NCBI GenBank assembly: GCA_016794585.1
Contig: JAEUJM010000015.1
Span: forward strand, 1-64,000
Direction of reading: 5' to 3'
From: Acidimicrobiales bacterium
GTDB lineage: Bacteria > Actinomycetota > Acidimicrobiia > Acidimicrobiales > DATDAH01
DNA: 64,000 nucleotides
Under the pieces are notes generated by a model. The model was not told the origin of the DNA and searched no databases. It was given only the letters and a program-made list of their open reading frames with translations. Of this stretch, positions 16,620-25,359 are shown piece by piece (position 1 is the first letter of the stretch; each line of letters begins with the position of its first letter). The position numbers were made by a program, and so were the translations under genes.

Positions 16620-16868
16620 ATGTCTGACGAACTCGATCTCGTGGCGGATCTGAACGCCGAGGACGATGACGGCCTCGGCTGGTCGACGATCGCCGACGCC
16701 GTCGACCCCCAGCGGGTGGTGCCTGGGGCGATGCTCCTCGCCGGCAACGGCGAGGCCCGTGCCGTGGTTCGCATCGCGGCTGTTGATCCTGATGGGCAGG
16801 TCCACTTCGCGGTTCTGCCGGGCTCGGTGGCCAAGAACCGGCACCTTCTCAGCCGCGTCGTCGCCTGA
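16620..16868 (+). CDS. Hypothetical protein, 82 aa
   Basis: ATG 16620 with AGAAGGG eight bases upstream. The acidic N-terminus (MSDELDLVADLNAEDDDGLG) leads into a compact beta-rich part (RVVPGAMLLAGNGEARAVVRI, QVHFAVLPGSVAKNRHLL). It resembles small binding domains found next to toxin-antitoxin genes, but I do not recognise the family. It lies between the frameshifted HEPN gene and the duplicated helicase tail. Confidence 0.55.
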   Translation: MSDELDLVADLNAEDDDGLGWSTIADAVDPQRVVPGAMLLAGNGEARAVVRIAAVDPDGQVHFAVLPGSVAKNRHLLSRVVA

Positions 16869-16887
16869 TCGCTGGCCAGGCGCCGCC

Positions 16888-17023
16888 TCAGTCCGAGAAC
16901 TCGGCGATGACGGCGAGGAGCTCGTCGCCGTAGTTCTCGACCTTGGCGGGGCCGATGCCGTGGCAGGCGAGGAGCTCGGGGAAGGTCGTGGGGCGGCGGG
17001 CGACGAGGTCGTCGAGGGTGCGG
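16888..17023 (-). pseudogene. Orphan copy of a helicase 3' end (136 bp)
   Basis: Identical to 18077-18212, the last 45 codons of the UvrD-like helicase gene, except for one synonymous change (16894 versus 18083). It encodes RTLDDLVARRPTTFPELL through AEFSD-stop but has no start and no upstream helicase sequence. It directly abuts the stop of the secreted-protein gene at 17027. Confidence 0.85.
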
Positions 17024-17026
17024 GCA

Positions 17027-17857
17027 TCAGGTCCGGGTGGTCACGGCCTTGACGGTGTCGCTCTGGTTCGGTGGCGCGTCGGACCGGGCGGTCACGCGCA
17101 CCTTGGCGACGTCGCCGCGCACCGAACCACTGCGGGCCGTGACCGTCACCTTCAGGTCCGTCGCGTATCCGACCTCGAGCTCCGGCGTCACGTACTCGCC
17201 GAGGGTCACCTGCCTGGTCACGTCCGTGCCGCCGACGGTGTAGCGGACGCGGAAGTCGGCGGTCGTCGTCGTTCCCGTCAGCCTGAGCGACTGGGGGACC
17301 CTGCCCGTGTTGATGGCCGAAACGACGTAGCTGACGGAGCCGCCGCGCCCGACGCTGGCCCTCCGGGTCTGGCCCTGGCCGGTCGAGTTGATCGTGCCGA
17401 GGCCGACCTCCGCGCCGAAGCGGCCCTGGCGCACGGTGAGGTCGGGCTGACGGTCCACGGCGAGGCGGGCGTCGATGTTCGCCGTGGTCGCCCCCGCCGT
17501 GACCGGCACCGGCGTCGCGTCCGCACGGCGACCGGCGTCGTTCCACCACTCGCTCGCGTACAACGGGTTGTAGGACGCCTCGGTGAAGTAGATGAAGTAG
17601 TTCCCCGGGTTGACGGGGATGGTCAGCTCGTACTTGCCGTCGGCGTCGGTCTGGACCGCCGTCCCGTCCGACGGGTCGCTCTGCGAGATGATCACGTAGA
17701 GCCCCGCGATGGGCTGGTTGTCGGCCTCGGCGGTCACCCGGCCGGTGATGGTCGCGGTGGCCCCGGCCGCCATCGCGGGCGCCGGCGATCCAGCACTGAC
17801 GCCGACGACCACCACCATCGAGGCGAGCAGGGCGACGGGAGGTCGGGGGAACAGCAT
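17027..17857 (-). CDS. Secreted protein with carboxypeptidase-regulatory-like domain
   Basis: 276 aa. A Sec signal peptide is clear (basic MLFPRPP, hydrophobic VALLASMVVVVGVSA, cleavage near APAMA-AG). Residues ~35-125 form a CarboxypepD_reg/SpaA-like beta-sandwich (ITGRVTAEADNQPIAGLYV, TDADGKYELTIPVNPGNYFIYF). A second beta-rich domain follows (SYVVSAINTGRVPQSLRLTG). It is probably extracellular or wall-associated, with a structural or binding role. TAGGGT lies six bases before the ATG, so it is likely leaderless. It sits exactly between two copies of the helicase 3' end. Confidence 0.75.
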   Translation of the reverse strand: MLFPRPPVALLASMVVVVGVSAGSPAPAMAAGATATITGRVTAEADNQPIAGLYVIISQSDPSDGTAVQTDADGKYELTIPVNPGNYFIYFTEASYNPLYASEWWNDAGRRADATPVPVTAGATTANIDARLAVDRQPDLTVRQGRFGAEVGLGTINSTGQGQTRRASVGRGGSVSYVVSAINTGRVPQSLRLTGTTTTADFRVRYTVGGTDVTRQVTLGEYVTPELEVGYATDLKVTVTARSGSVRGDVAKVRVTARSDAPPNQSDTVKAVTTRT

Positions 17858-18076
17858 CGGGGGACCCTACCGGCGCCGCATCGGGGGCTCCCCAGTCGGG
17901 GCGGCGACGATCGCAGCGGGGCACCGGCCCGGTGATCGACGGGGGGTTGCTCCCTTCGTATCGCTCGGACTGCGCGTGCGCGGCCGGGCCGTTGCGTCAT
18001 CGGCGGGAGCGGGCGCTGCCGGTGGGCCGCTGGGGAGTGCCCGAGTTTGCGTGCTGGCCCTGCGTGTCCTTCGGCT

Positions 18077-18212
18077 TCAGTCGGAGAACTCGGCGATGAC
18101 GGCGAGGAGCTCGTCGCCGTAGTTCTCGACCTTGGCGGGGCCGATGCCGTGGCAGGCGAGGAGCTCGGGGAAGGTCGTGGGGCGGCGGGCGACGAGGTCG
18201 TCGAGGGTGCGG
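18077..18212 (-). repeat. Resident copy of the duplicated helicase 3' end
   Basis: 136-bp direct repeat partner of 16888-17023 (135 of 136 bases identical), both in the same orientation and 1189 bp apart. This copy is continuous with the full helicase gene; the other is the orphan. Confidence 0.85.
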
Positions 18213-21085
18213 TCGGCGAACACCACGAACGCGGGCACGCCGTCGGCGGTCGACCTTGCCTTGCGCCACTGGCGCAGCGCCTCGTGGAGGGCGTGGGACT
18301 GCTTCCACGCCGCTGGGTCGATCGGCTCGGCGGGCTCCTTCGGGCCGCTCGGCTTTCCGCCCGCCGTCGGCCGAGACGGCGCCGGCGTCGGGGCCGGCCG
18401 GGGCGGGGGCTCGCCGGGCGCGGCCAACTCACCGAGGAAGGGCGACGGCGCGTCGGCCGGCGCCACCACGGTCACCGACGCCGAGCAGCGGGTGAGGGCC
18501 ACGTGGAAGATGCGGCGCTCCTCCTCCCGGCCGTCGAGCCCGACCACGAGGCGGTGGGGGAACAGGCGATCCGACACCTCGTGCACCACCACGTGGGGCC
18601 ACTCGAGGCCCTTCACCCGGTGGACCGTCGACAGGTGCACCCGGCCGCCCTCGCCGGCGGGCACCTCGGTGTTGAGCTGGTCGGTGAGCCAGCGCCGGAA
18701 GGTGCGAGGGTCGGGGTGGAGGGTGGCGAGCTGGTGCAGGGCGTCGAAGTCGTCGCCGTGGGTGGACCGGTCGACCCGCCCCCGTGACCGGTCCAGCGAC
18801 TCGACCGCCCCGCCGAGGCCGATGCGGTCCCGGACGGTGGCCATCACCGCCGCGGTGTCGCCGCCTCCGGCCACGACCCCGGCGACGAGGCGCAGGTCGG
18901 CGAGGAAGGCGAGCAGCTTCTCCTGGTCGCGCTCCCGGCTGACCCGGCCGGCGAGGCGCTCGAGGCCGCCCTGGTCGCGCTGCTCGGACATCCAGTCGAT
19001 CAGCTTTGGCGACAGCCCGCGCGGGGGACGGCGGGCCGCCTCCCGGATGGCCGCGCCCGACAGGCGTCGCGGGTCGAGGGCCAGGTCGAGCCACGCCAGC
19101 GCCGCCCGCACCCCGGTGCGCTGGAGCCAGGCCCGGATGCCCGGCACCGGGTCGACCGGGATCCCGCCCACGGCGAGCGCCACCTGCACCGGGGCCAGGG
19201 CGGCGTTCACCCGGGCCAGCACGACCACGTCGGACGGGGCGGCGCCGGCGTCGAGCTGGGCGCGGACGGCGTCGACCGTCGCCCCGACCGTCCCGTCCGC
19301 GGTGGTGACGACCTGCAGCGCGCCCTGTTCATCGACCCGGCCGGGCGCCGGCTCGACCGTCTTGGGCACTCGCCGGGCGTTGCGGGTGAGGAGGTTCCGG
19401 GCGGCGTCGATGGCCGCCGGCGGGCAGCGGTAGTTCACGGTCAGCGGGTGGCTGGCGGCGCCGGGGAAGTAGTCGGCGAAGTCGATCAGCCAGCGAGGAT
19501 CGGCCCCCTGGTAGCCGTAGATGGTCTGGTCGTCGTCGCCGACGCCGAACACGTCGTGGGCCGGCGCCGAGAGCAGGCGGATGAGCAGCAGGTGGGCGGG
19601 GGTGAGGTCCTGGAACTCGTCGACCAGCATCACCCGGGACGTCCGCTGGGCGGCCCGGCGGGTCTCGGGCTCCCGCAGCAGCACTTCCACGGCCTGGTAG
19701 ATCTGCTCGTCGAAGTCGACCGCACCGTCACGCCGCAGGGCCTCTCGATAGCGGGGGAAGACGTCGGCGAGCCCGTCGACGTCGCCCTGGTAGTCGGCCT
19801 CGACCTCGGTCGGGTCACGCAGGCCGAGGCGCACCTGGCCCAGGGCCTCGATCCACAGCGCCGCCGGGTCGGTGTTGGCCCGCCGGGGGAACTTCACGAG
19901 GCGCTCGAGGTGGTCCCGCACCTCCCGCTCGTCGAGCACGCGGGGCGGCCGGGCGCCGGGGCGGCGGAACGGGCCGGTGCCGCCGACGATGGCGAGGCCC
20001 AACGAGTTGAGGGTGCGGATCTGCAGGCCGGGCAGCTCGCCGAGGCGCTCGCGCATCTCGCCTGCGGCTCGGGTGTTGTAGGCGACGAGGGTGAGCGCGG
20101 TCGGCGGCAGCCCGCACCCGGCGACGAGGTGGCGGGCCCGCTCGGTGAGCGTGCGGGTCTTGCCCGAGCCCGCCGGCGAGATCACCCGGCACGGTCCGCC
20201 CCGGTGGGTGACGGCGGCGAGCTGGTCGGCGGCGAGGTCGGCCGTCGGTGCCGGGTTGGCCAGCGGCGTGACCCGACCGTGCTCGAGCCAGGTCCGGTGC
20301 AGGACGGGGAGCCCGTCGGCGGCGGCGCCGCCCAGGTCGAGGTCGAGGTTGAGCGGCCCGCCGTCGCACCACGCCGGCTCGCCGGAGGCGGTCCGGACGT
20401 CGGCAGTGCCTTCGGGGGCGATGGTCGTGCCGGCGGCCACGGCGGCGGTGACCGCCTCGTTGGTGGGGACGCCGCCGTCACGGAGGTCGAGAGCGTTGGA
20501 CCACACCAGGTGGACCAAGCGGTCGAGGGGGAAGGTGAACGAGGGGTCGAGGCGCCACGGCTCTCGGTCGTCGGTCTCGGCCGGGTGGCGGTCGAGGGTG
20601 GCGGCGAGCTCGACCACGTACGGCCGGCGCGCCGTCCACCATCCGGCGAGCTGGTCGATGACGGCGGCGGGGTCTCGCAGGGCCTCGTCGTCGAGGACGA
20701 CGCGGGGGCACGCCGCCCAGTCCGCCGGGGCGTCCTGGCCAGGCCGGACCACCAGCGAGCGTCCGAGCGCCGCCGGACCGGCGTGGACGGGCGCGGCCGG
20801 CGCCGGCGCCTCGGGTGACGGGGGAGCGGGGCGCTCTGACGACCTGCCGGGGCGGTCGGGCGACCTGCCTGGGCGGTCGGGCGCCGGGGGAGCGGGGCGG
20901 TCTGACGACCGGCCGGGGCGGTTGGCGCGTGCCGGCACAGAATCGCTGGAGGTGTCGATCCAGCCGTACGAGTCGTCGTCCGGCTCCGGCACGTCGCCCC
21001 GGGCCGACGGCGTCACCTGGTGGCAGGCGCGCACCTCGGACACCGTCTCGTGGGCGCCGCCGCAGTTCCCACACGCGATGGGCAT
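18077..21085 (-). CDS. UvrD/Rep-family superfamily 1 helicase with HRDC domain
   Basis: 1002 aa. Order of parts: a zinc-finger-like N-terminus (ACGNCGGAHETVSEVRACH); a low-complexity linker repeating GRSSDRP/GRSPDRP (about residues 50-100); Walker A ISPAGSGKTRTLTERA; LVDEFQDLTPAHL; VGDDDQTIYGYQGADP; motif VI HVALTRCSASVTVV; and a C-terminal HRDC-like domain (RTLDDLVARRPTTFPELLAC). It unwinds DNA 3'-5' during repair or recombination. The N-terminal extension of ~250 residues before Walker A is unusual for UvrD and unassigned. ATG 21085 is the first good start after the divergent promoter region. Confidence 0.85.
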   Translation of the reverse strand: MPIACGNCGGAHETVSEVRACHQVTPSARGDVPEPDDDSYGWIDTSSDSVPARANRPGRSSDRPAPPAPDRPGRSPDRPGRSSERPAPPSPEAPAPAAPVHAGPAALGRSLVVRPGQDAPADWAACPRVVLDDEALRDPAAVIDQLAGWWTARRPYVVELAATLDRHPAETDDREPWRLDPSFTFPLDRLVHLVWSNALDLRDGGVPTNEAVTAAVAAGTTIAPEGTADVRTASGEPAWCDGGPLNLDLDLGGAAADGLPVLHRTWLEHGRVTPLANPAPTADLAADQLAAVTHRGGPCRVISPAGSGKTRTLTERARHLVAGCGLPPTALTLVAYNTRAAGEMRERLGELPGLQIRTLNSLGLAIVGGTGPFRRPGARPPRVLDEREVRDHLERLVKFPRRANTDPAALWIEALGQVRLGLRDPTEVEADYQGDVDGLADVFPRYREALRRDGAVDFDEQIYQAVEVLLREPETRRAAQRTSRVMLVDEFQDLTPAHLLLIRLLSAPAHDVFGVGDDDQTIYGYQGADPRWLIDFADYFPGAASHPLTVNYRCPPAAIDAARNLLTRNARRVPKTVEPAPGRVDEQGALQVVTTADGTVGATVDAVRAQLDAGAAPSDVVVLARVNAALAPVQVALAVGGIPVDPVPGIRAWLQRTGVRAALAWLDLALDPRRLSGAAIREAARRPPRGLSPKLIDWMSEQRDQGGLERLAGRVSRERDQEKLLAFLADLRLVAGVVAGGGDTAAVMATVRDRIGLGGAVESLDRSRGRVDRSTHGDDFDALHQLATLHPDPRTFRRWLTDQLNTEVPAGEGGRVHLSTVHRVKGLEWPHVVVHEVSDRLFPHRLVVGLDGREEERRIFHVALTRCSASVTVVAPADAPSPFLGELAAPGEPPPRPAPTPAPSRPTAGGKPSGPKEPAEPIDPAAWKQSHALHEALRQWRKARSTADGVPAFVVFADRTLDDLVARRPTTFPELLACHGIGPAKVENYGDELLAVIAEFSD

Positions 21086-21178
21086 CAGCGCCGCCTGCTC
21101 AGCATCCGCTCGTTCTATCCGCCGCGAGGGTCGCCCGCGGCGAGTTTGACTGTCACAGGGCGTCGCCACGATGGGCGC

Positions 21179-21523
21179 ATGGCTATCTGTGACGACTGCG
21201 AACAAGAGATGCTCGTGGCCACCTCCTGCGTGGTGACCGAGCTGCACATCGACGGGAAGGCGTTCCCACTGGCCCGATGGGGATCCGAGCGTGGGTGGGG
21301 TCGGGCGAAGGGCCGGTGCGGCGACTGCGGCGTCCAGCCCGGCGGCGCCCACCACCTCGGGTGCGACATCGCCGAGTGCCCGCGGTGTCGGCGCCAGCTG
21401 ATCTCGTGCGGTTGCCCCTTCGACGAGTTCCCGCCCGACGAGTGGGACGAGGAGGACGAGCTGCCGTCGGATGAGCTGTTGGCCGACCTGCTCACGCGGT
21501 GGGCCGGCGATCGTCAGCAGTAG
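21179..21523 (+). CDS. Cysteine-rich putative zinc-binding protein
   Basis: 114 aa. Several knuckles are visible: MAICDDCEQEM, RCGDCGVQPGGAHHLGCDIA and ECPRCRRQLISCGCPF, followed by an acidic tail (DEWDEEDELPSDELL). The CxxC pairs and His residues could hold two or more zinc ions. I recall similar short proteins in actinobacteria but no assigned function. CACGAT lies six bases before ATG 21179. It diverges from the helicase gene, and its end overlaps the opposing PIN gene's stop by ten bases. Confidence 0.65.
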   Translation: MAICDDCEQEMLVATSCVVTELHIDGKAFPLARWGSERGWGRAKGRCGDCGVQPGGAHHLGCDIAECPRCRRQLISCGCPFDEFPPDEWDEEDELPSDELLADLLTRWAGDRQQ

Positions 21524-21876
21524 AGGATGGTGACGGTGTCGCTGGCGGCGCCGGCGCGCTTCGTCACCAGCGGCACGCCCAGCGTCTCGGCCAGGCGGAG
21601 GGTGACCGCGGTGTCGAGGCCGTCGTGGAGGTCGCCGAGGGCGGCGTCGACGGCGAGCGGCCGCGCCGGGAACCACTCGCCGACGATCCGGGTCACGGCG
21701 GCGTAGTCCGACCGGCAGCGGTCGGGCGCCCCCTCGTGGCGGACGGCGAGGTACTCGGCCAGCAGCAGTGTTGTGGCGTCCAGAGCGAGCACCTCGTCGA
21801 CCCCGTGGCGCGTGCCCTCGAGCACCCCCGCCAAGACCAACAAGCCGCTGGCGTCGGCCACGACGCTGTCGTGCAT
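21514..21876 (-). CDS. PIN-domain protein (probable VapC toxin)
   Basis: 120 aa. Begins MHDSVVADASGLLVLAG (first catalytic Asp) and has LLLAEYLAVRHEG (Glu position), LHDGLDTAVTLRLAETLGVPLVT (third and fourth acids). It is a little shorter and more divergent than the 8.2-kb VapC but keeps the pattern of type II ribonuclease toxins. It lies 10 bases downstream of an antitoxin-like gene on the same strand. Confidence 0.75.
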   Translation of the reverse strand: MHDSVVADASGLLVLAGVLEGTRHGVDEVLALDATTLLLAEYLAVRHEGAPDRCRSDYAAVTRIVGEWFPARPLAVDAALGDLHDGLDTAVTLRLAETLGVPLVTKRAGAASDTVTILYC

Positions 21877-21886
21877 GGGGCGCCCG

Positions 21887-22138
21887 TCAGTCGCCCAGCC
21901 GCTCGATGGCGGCGCGGCGGCGGTCGGCGACCCGACGCTGGATGGCGGCGAACTCGGCGTCCGTCATCGGGTCGGCGACGAGCGACTGCTGGGCCACGAG
22001 CTCGGAAGGCGATAGCCGGGCGGCGGTTCGCCGCAGGGTCTGGCGGATCCACTCCTGCTGGCTCATCCCCTCGGCCGCGGCCTGCTCGGACAGCCGGGCC
22101 AGTACCTCGGGGTCGACGTTCTTCACGTTCACATCCAC
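21887..22138 (-). CDS. Ribbon-helix-helix antitoxin (FitA/VapB-like)
   Basis: 83 aa. MDVNVKNVDPEVLARLSEQAAAEG followed by MSQQEWIRQTLRRTAARLSP is a clear ribbon-helix-helix; the C-terminal half (MTDAEFAAIQRRVADRRRAA) would contact the toxin. GTG 22138 is chosen because TACGAT stands six bases upstream (22145-22150) and the fold begins there. It is probably a dimeric autorepressor with the PIN protein downstream. Confidence 0.75.
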   Translation of the reverse strand: MDVNVKNVDPEVLARLSEQAAAEGMSQQEWIRQTLRRTAARLSPSELVAQQSLVADPMTDAEFAAIQRRVADRRRAAIERLGD

Positions 22139-22196
22139 GCTCCGATCGTAGCGAGCCGAAGCGCCCGGTGGTACCAGACTGGCACCGAGGGTTCGC

Positions 22197-23051
22197 TCAC
22201 GGGAGCGCACCGGAAGCGGCGTGCTGGCGCCGGCGGATCAGGGTGTCGCCGTCCCACTCGATGCCGAGGTGGGTGAACGCCGTGGACACCGGGAGGTCGG
22301 GGAGCCGAAGCAGGTGCGCATGGTGGGCGAGGGAGTCGAGGACCAGATCCTCGGGATAACCGTCGAGCACGACGTACTCGTCGTACGCGCCCTCGGTCCG
22401 CCGCCGGGCGGCCAGATCGAGGGCGGCGACCAGGGGTGAGCGGGCGAGCGGCGGGAGGCACCGCAAGTGGGTGCGTCCGACGGCCAGCGTGCGGCCGGAC
22501 ACGCCGACCGTCAGCACGTCGCCGACGCTGAAGGGATCGAGCCATCCGCGCGGCCCGGCCAGCGAGCCGTGCGGGTCGGCCTCGTCGTCGGTGGCGAACC
22601 CGAGGGCGCGCGCCGACGCCGTGAGCTCCGGGGTCGGGTAGGAGCGCGCCACCTTCACCTCACCACCGGACGCCAGCTGGTACCGATGCCGGTGGGCCGT
22701 GATCACGCAGAGGTCGAGGCCGAGGTCGAGCAGGGAACGCCGCTGCTCCGACGGCGTCAGCACGTGGGACAGCACCATGCCGTCGGCGATCGCGGGCACG
22801 AAGGCGATCACGTCGTCGCCGGTGCGGTGGAACCCGTCGAAGCCGAACTCGGTGAGATCCTCGATCATCCAGCGGTGGTCGTCCCCCTCCTCCACGGCAT
22901 CGAGCGGAGCGAACAGCCCGGCCCGGTGCATGAGCCCGTAGAGGTCGTCGAGGGGCAACGGGCCCAGCGTCTCGAGCAATGCCGCGACGGCGGGGCGCAG
23001 GTGGTCCTGCACCAGCTCGAACGGGTCAGGTGGGCGCGAGGGCGCGGCCAT
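22197..23051 (-). CDS. Conserved hypothetical protein, paralogue of the 46.8-kb protein
   Basis: 284 aa, soluble. The N-terminus looks like a helical winged-helix-type domain (VAALLETLGPLPLDDLYGLMHRAGLFAPL), then DDVIAFVPAIADGMVLSHVLTP. The middle bears GSLAGPRGWLDPFSVGDVL and the end LVLDSLAHHAHLLRLP and WDGDTLIRRR. Each of these blocks recurs in order in the protein at 46802-47617, so the two are paralogues. It starts 3 bases after the stop of the 170-aa gene upstream and is certainly cotranscribed with it. No catalytic motif is apparent; the function is unknown. Confidence 0.65.
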   Translation of the reverse strand: MAAPSRPPDPFELVQDHLRPAVAALLETLGPLPLDDLYGLMHRAGLFAPLDAVEEGDDHRWMIEDLTEFGFDGFHRTGDDVIAFVPAIADGMVLSHVLTPSEQRRSLLDLGLDLCVITAHRHRYQLASGGEVKVARSYPTPELTASARALGFATDDEADPHGSLAGPRGWLDPFSVGDVLTVGVSGRTLAVGRTHLRCLPPLARSPLVAALDLAARRRTEGAYDEYVVLDGYPEDLVLDSLAHHAHLLRLPDLPVSTAFTHLGIEWDGDTLIRRRQHAASGALP

Positions 23052-23054
23052 GAC

Positions 23055-23567
23055 CTACTCGCCGACGGCGATCGCGTCGAAGTCGCTGGGGCCGGGCTCG
23101 GGCCAGCGGGTCGTGCCGCTGGTCTCCTCGTGCATCGACCACCAGTGGCACCTGTCGTCGAACACGACCGCGTCGAGGAGGGTCAGGCCGACGGTGGCGA
23201 GCTCGTCGCGGAGGCGCAGGAACGCCTCGGCGTCGCCGTCGTCGACGGGCTGGCGGATGCCCGTGGGCCGGGAGTCGACGATGAGCCAGCGCTTCGGGCA
23301 GCCCCCGTCGGCGAGGCCGGCGATGCGGGACCGGTGGAGGTCGGACGGGTCGTCGGCCCAGCGCTTGACACCGTCGAGCGTCGAGGCCCGGAAGTAGCAG
23401 CGGAACCGGCCCGTGTCGTCGAGGTGCCAGACCTCGGGCCAGGTCTTCCACCCGATGAGGCGGTCGACCTCGGCCAGGGCGACCAGGTCGAGGGCGTCCT
23501 CGAAGCGGTAGGTGGTGATCTCGGGCGACGGCGAGTCGTCCGTCCAGCGGCGGGTGTAGGTGTGCAT
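23055..23567 (-). CDS. Hypothetical protein, 170 aa
   Basis: Starts MHTYTRRWTDDSPSPEITTY and has many aromatic residues (WKTWPEVWHLDDTGRFRCYF, CHWWSMHEETSGTTRWPEPG). Alternating strands and helices suggest a single alpha/beta domain. I recognise no family. It leads a two-gene operon with the 284-aa protein. A promoter motif shared with the 46.8-kb paralogue lies immediately upstream, and TAGCCC stands six bases before ATG 23567. Confidence 0.6.
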   Translation of the reverse strand: MHTYTRRWTDDSPSPEITTYRFEDALDLVALAEVDRLIGWKTWPEVWHLDDTGRFRCYFRASTLDGVKRWADDPSDLHRSRIAGLADGGCPKRWLIVDSRPTGIRQPVDDGDAEAFLRLRDELATVGLTLLDAVVFDDRCHWWSMHEETSGTTRWPEPGPSDFDAIAVGE

Positions 23568-23600
23568 GCTTCAGGGCTAGCATGGAAAGTACTGAAAAGC
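23568..23600 (-). promoter_or_regulatory. Promoter motif shared with the 47.6-kb paralogue
   Basis: Read on the minus strand: GCTTTTCA (23593-23600), TT at the same offset, CATGC, then TAGCCC (23574-23579) and six bases to ATG. The block GCTTTTCA lies exactly 25 bases before the ATG, as it does upstream of 47617. CATGG...CCATG flanks of this element also form an inverted repeat. Confidence 0.55.
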
Positions 23601-23781
23601 CATGAAGATGCGTAAGAGGACCGGGACGACCGGCGGGGGGAGGGTCGATCTCCGTCGCCTACCCGACGGGTTCCGCCTGCGGCGGTTCCAGAGGGCGGGG
23701 TCGGGCCACTGCTCGCCAACGACCGCCGGCGCCGGCGCCGGCGCCGGCCCGGGGCCGGTCGCCGTCTGGTAGGACGTCGCC

Positions 23782-24615
23782 ATGTTCCAGGTCGGGATCC
23801 ACCTTCCGCAGTACGGCCGGGTCGCCGGCGCCGAGGCCGTCGGGCGGGCGGCGAAGCTGGCCGAGGAGCGGGGCTTCGCCGGCCTCTGGGTCAGTGACCA
23901 CCTGGTCCAGCCCGCGGCGCAGGACTACCCGTCGCCCTACCTCTACGACCCGATGGTCACCCTCACCTGGGCGGCGGCGCTCACCTCCGAGATCGGCCTC
24001 GGCACGAGCGTGCTCGTCGCCCCCCAGCACAACCCGCTCGAGGCGGCCAACCAGCTCGCCAGCCTCGACAACCTGTCGGGCGGCCGACTGACCGTCGGTG
24101 TCGGCGTGGGATGGTCGGCGGGGGAGTACGCCGCCCTCGGCTACGACTTCGGCGACCGGGGCGACCGCCTCGACGAGATGCTCGACCTCTGGCGCACGGT
24201 GTGGCGCGACGACCCCGCCACCTTCCACGGCCGCTTCACGAGCTTCGACGACCTGCGGGTGCTGCCCCAGCCCGCCCACGACATCCCGATCTGGGTCGGC
24301 GGCTCGGGGCCCCGGGCCCGCCGGCGGGCGGTCGAGAAGGGCGACGGGTTCCACCTCATCGGCCTCGACCCCGACGAGGTGCGGGCGCCCATCGAGGCGC
24401 TGCGGGCCGAGCGCCCCGAGCCCGGGTTCACCATCTCGCTCCGCACCGGCTGGGACCCCCAGGGCATGGACCACGACCGCATCCGCGACGAGCGCGAGCG
24501 CTACGAGGCCGCCGGCGTCAGCTACGTCGTCGCCGCCCCGTGGCGCAACGACCTCGACGACTGGCTCCGCTCGATGGAGCTGCTCGCCGACCTCGTCGGC
24601 CTCGAGCCCCGCTGA
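23782..24615 (+). CDS. LLM-class F420-dependent oxidoreductase
   Basis: 277 aa, TIM-barrel luciferase-like. Visible: MFQVGIHLPQYGRVAGAEAV, GFAGLWVSDHLVQP, GTSVLVAPQHNPLEAANQLASLD, GGRLTVGVGVGWSAGEYAALG and DIPIWVGGSGPRARRRA. Such proteins transfer hydride from F420H2 or FMNH2; the actinobacterial short form favours F420. The substrate is unknown. TAGGAC six bases before ATG 23782 suggests a leaderless transcript. Confidence 0.9.
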   Translation: MFQVGIHLPQYGRVAGAEAVGRAAKLAEERGFAGLWVSDHLVQPAAQDYPSPYLYDPMVTLTWAAALTSEIGLGTSVLVAPQHNPLEAANQLASLDNLSGGRLTVGVGVGWSAGEYAALGYDFGDRGDRLDEMLDLWRTVWRDDPATFHGRFTSFDDLRVLPQPAHDIPIWVGGSGPRARRRAVEKGDGFHLIGLDPDEVRAPIEALRAERPEPGFTISLRTGWDPQGMDHDRIRDERERYEAAGVSYVVAAPWRNDLDDWLRSMELLADLVGLEPR

Positions 24616-24795
24616 GGCGCCGGCGGCGGGCGCCGAGCGGGTGAGGTGGAGGCGAGCACCTCCGGATTCCGGTCGCTCTCGCCTCCACCCTCATCGTCGC
24701 CGGCACGCACGGTCCTTGCGCGGGCCCGTCGCCCGCTCGACCTCACCGACGACCTCCCGGGTCGGGTCGCTCTCGTGGCGGGGAGGACCTGTTCG

Positions 24796-25302
24796 TCAGG
24801 CGCCGGCGGGGAGGGCGATCGCGGCGAGCTCGACCCGGACCCTGGCGTGGACCTTCACCACCAGCAGGCTCGGAGGCTGGACGTCGAAGTCGGTGACGTC
24901 GAGCTCGGTGGTACCCGAGAGGGTGAGGCTGCCGTCGTCGTCCCGCCACAGGTGCAGCACGCCCTCGAGGGGCCGCTGCACGCCGTGGAAGTCGAGGGTG
25001 CCCTCGCCGGCGTGCCCGTCGGCGCCCGGCACCAGTCCGGTCAGCGTCCCGGTGACCGTGGGGAAGCGACGAAGGTGGAGGCGGCGCTCGGCCTCGCGGT
25101 CGATCAGCGGGTTCCCCGAGCGCATCGACCCGAGTGCGATCTCGGTGCGGCCGGCGACCGGGGCGGTCGGGTCGAGCGCGCCGTCGGCGTCGAGGGTGAC
25201 GTCGAGCCAGCCGGTGGCGGGCGCGTCGGTGGTGATGGGGTGCAGGCTCGACGAGGCGTGGACGGTCACCGTCGACCGGGCGGGGTCCAGCTCGTGGCGC
25301 AC
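24796..25302 (-). CDS. YceI-like (lipocalin-fold) protein
   Basis: 168 aa. ELDPARSTVTVHASSSLHPI at the start, GWLDVTLDADGALDP, RRFPTVTGTLTG, GTLDFHGVQRPLEGVLHLW and LSGTTELDVTDFDVQPP follow the YceI beta-barrel order, which binds isoprenoid-like lipids. No signal peptide is present, unlike periplasmic YceI, so this is a cytoplasmic relative. Start GTG 25302 is supported by CACACT six bases upstream. The 180 bases to the LLM gene hold no gene. Confidence 0.7.
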   Translation of the reverse strand: MRHELDPARSTVTVHASSSLHPITTDAPATGWLDVTLDADGALDPTAPVAGRTEIALGSMRSGNPLIDREAERRLHLRRFPTVTGTLTGLVPGADGHAGEGTLDFHGVQRPLEGVLHLWRDDDGSLTLSGTTELDVTDFDVQPPSLLVVKVHARVRVELAAIALPAGA

Positions 25303-25359
25303 GACGCCAGTGTGGCGCGGGCGGGGCGATGGCCCACGGTCCGGGTCGGCGCCCGCACT

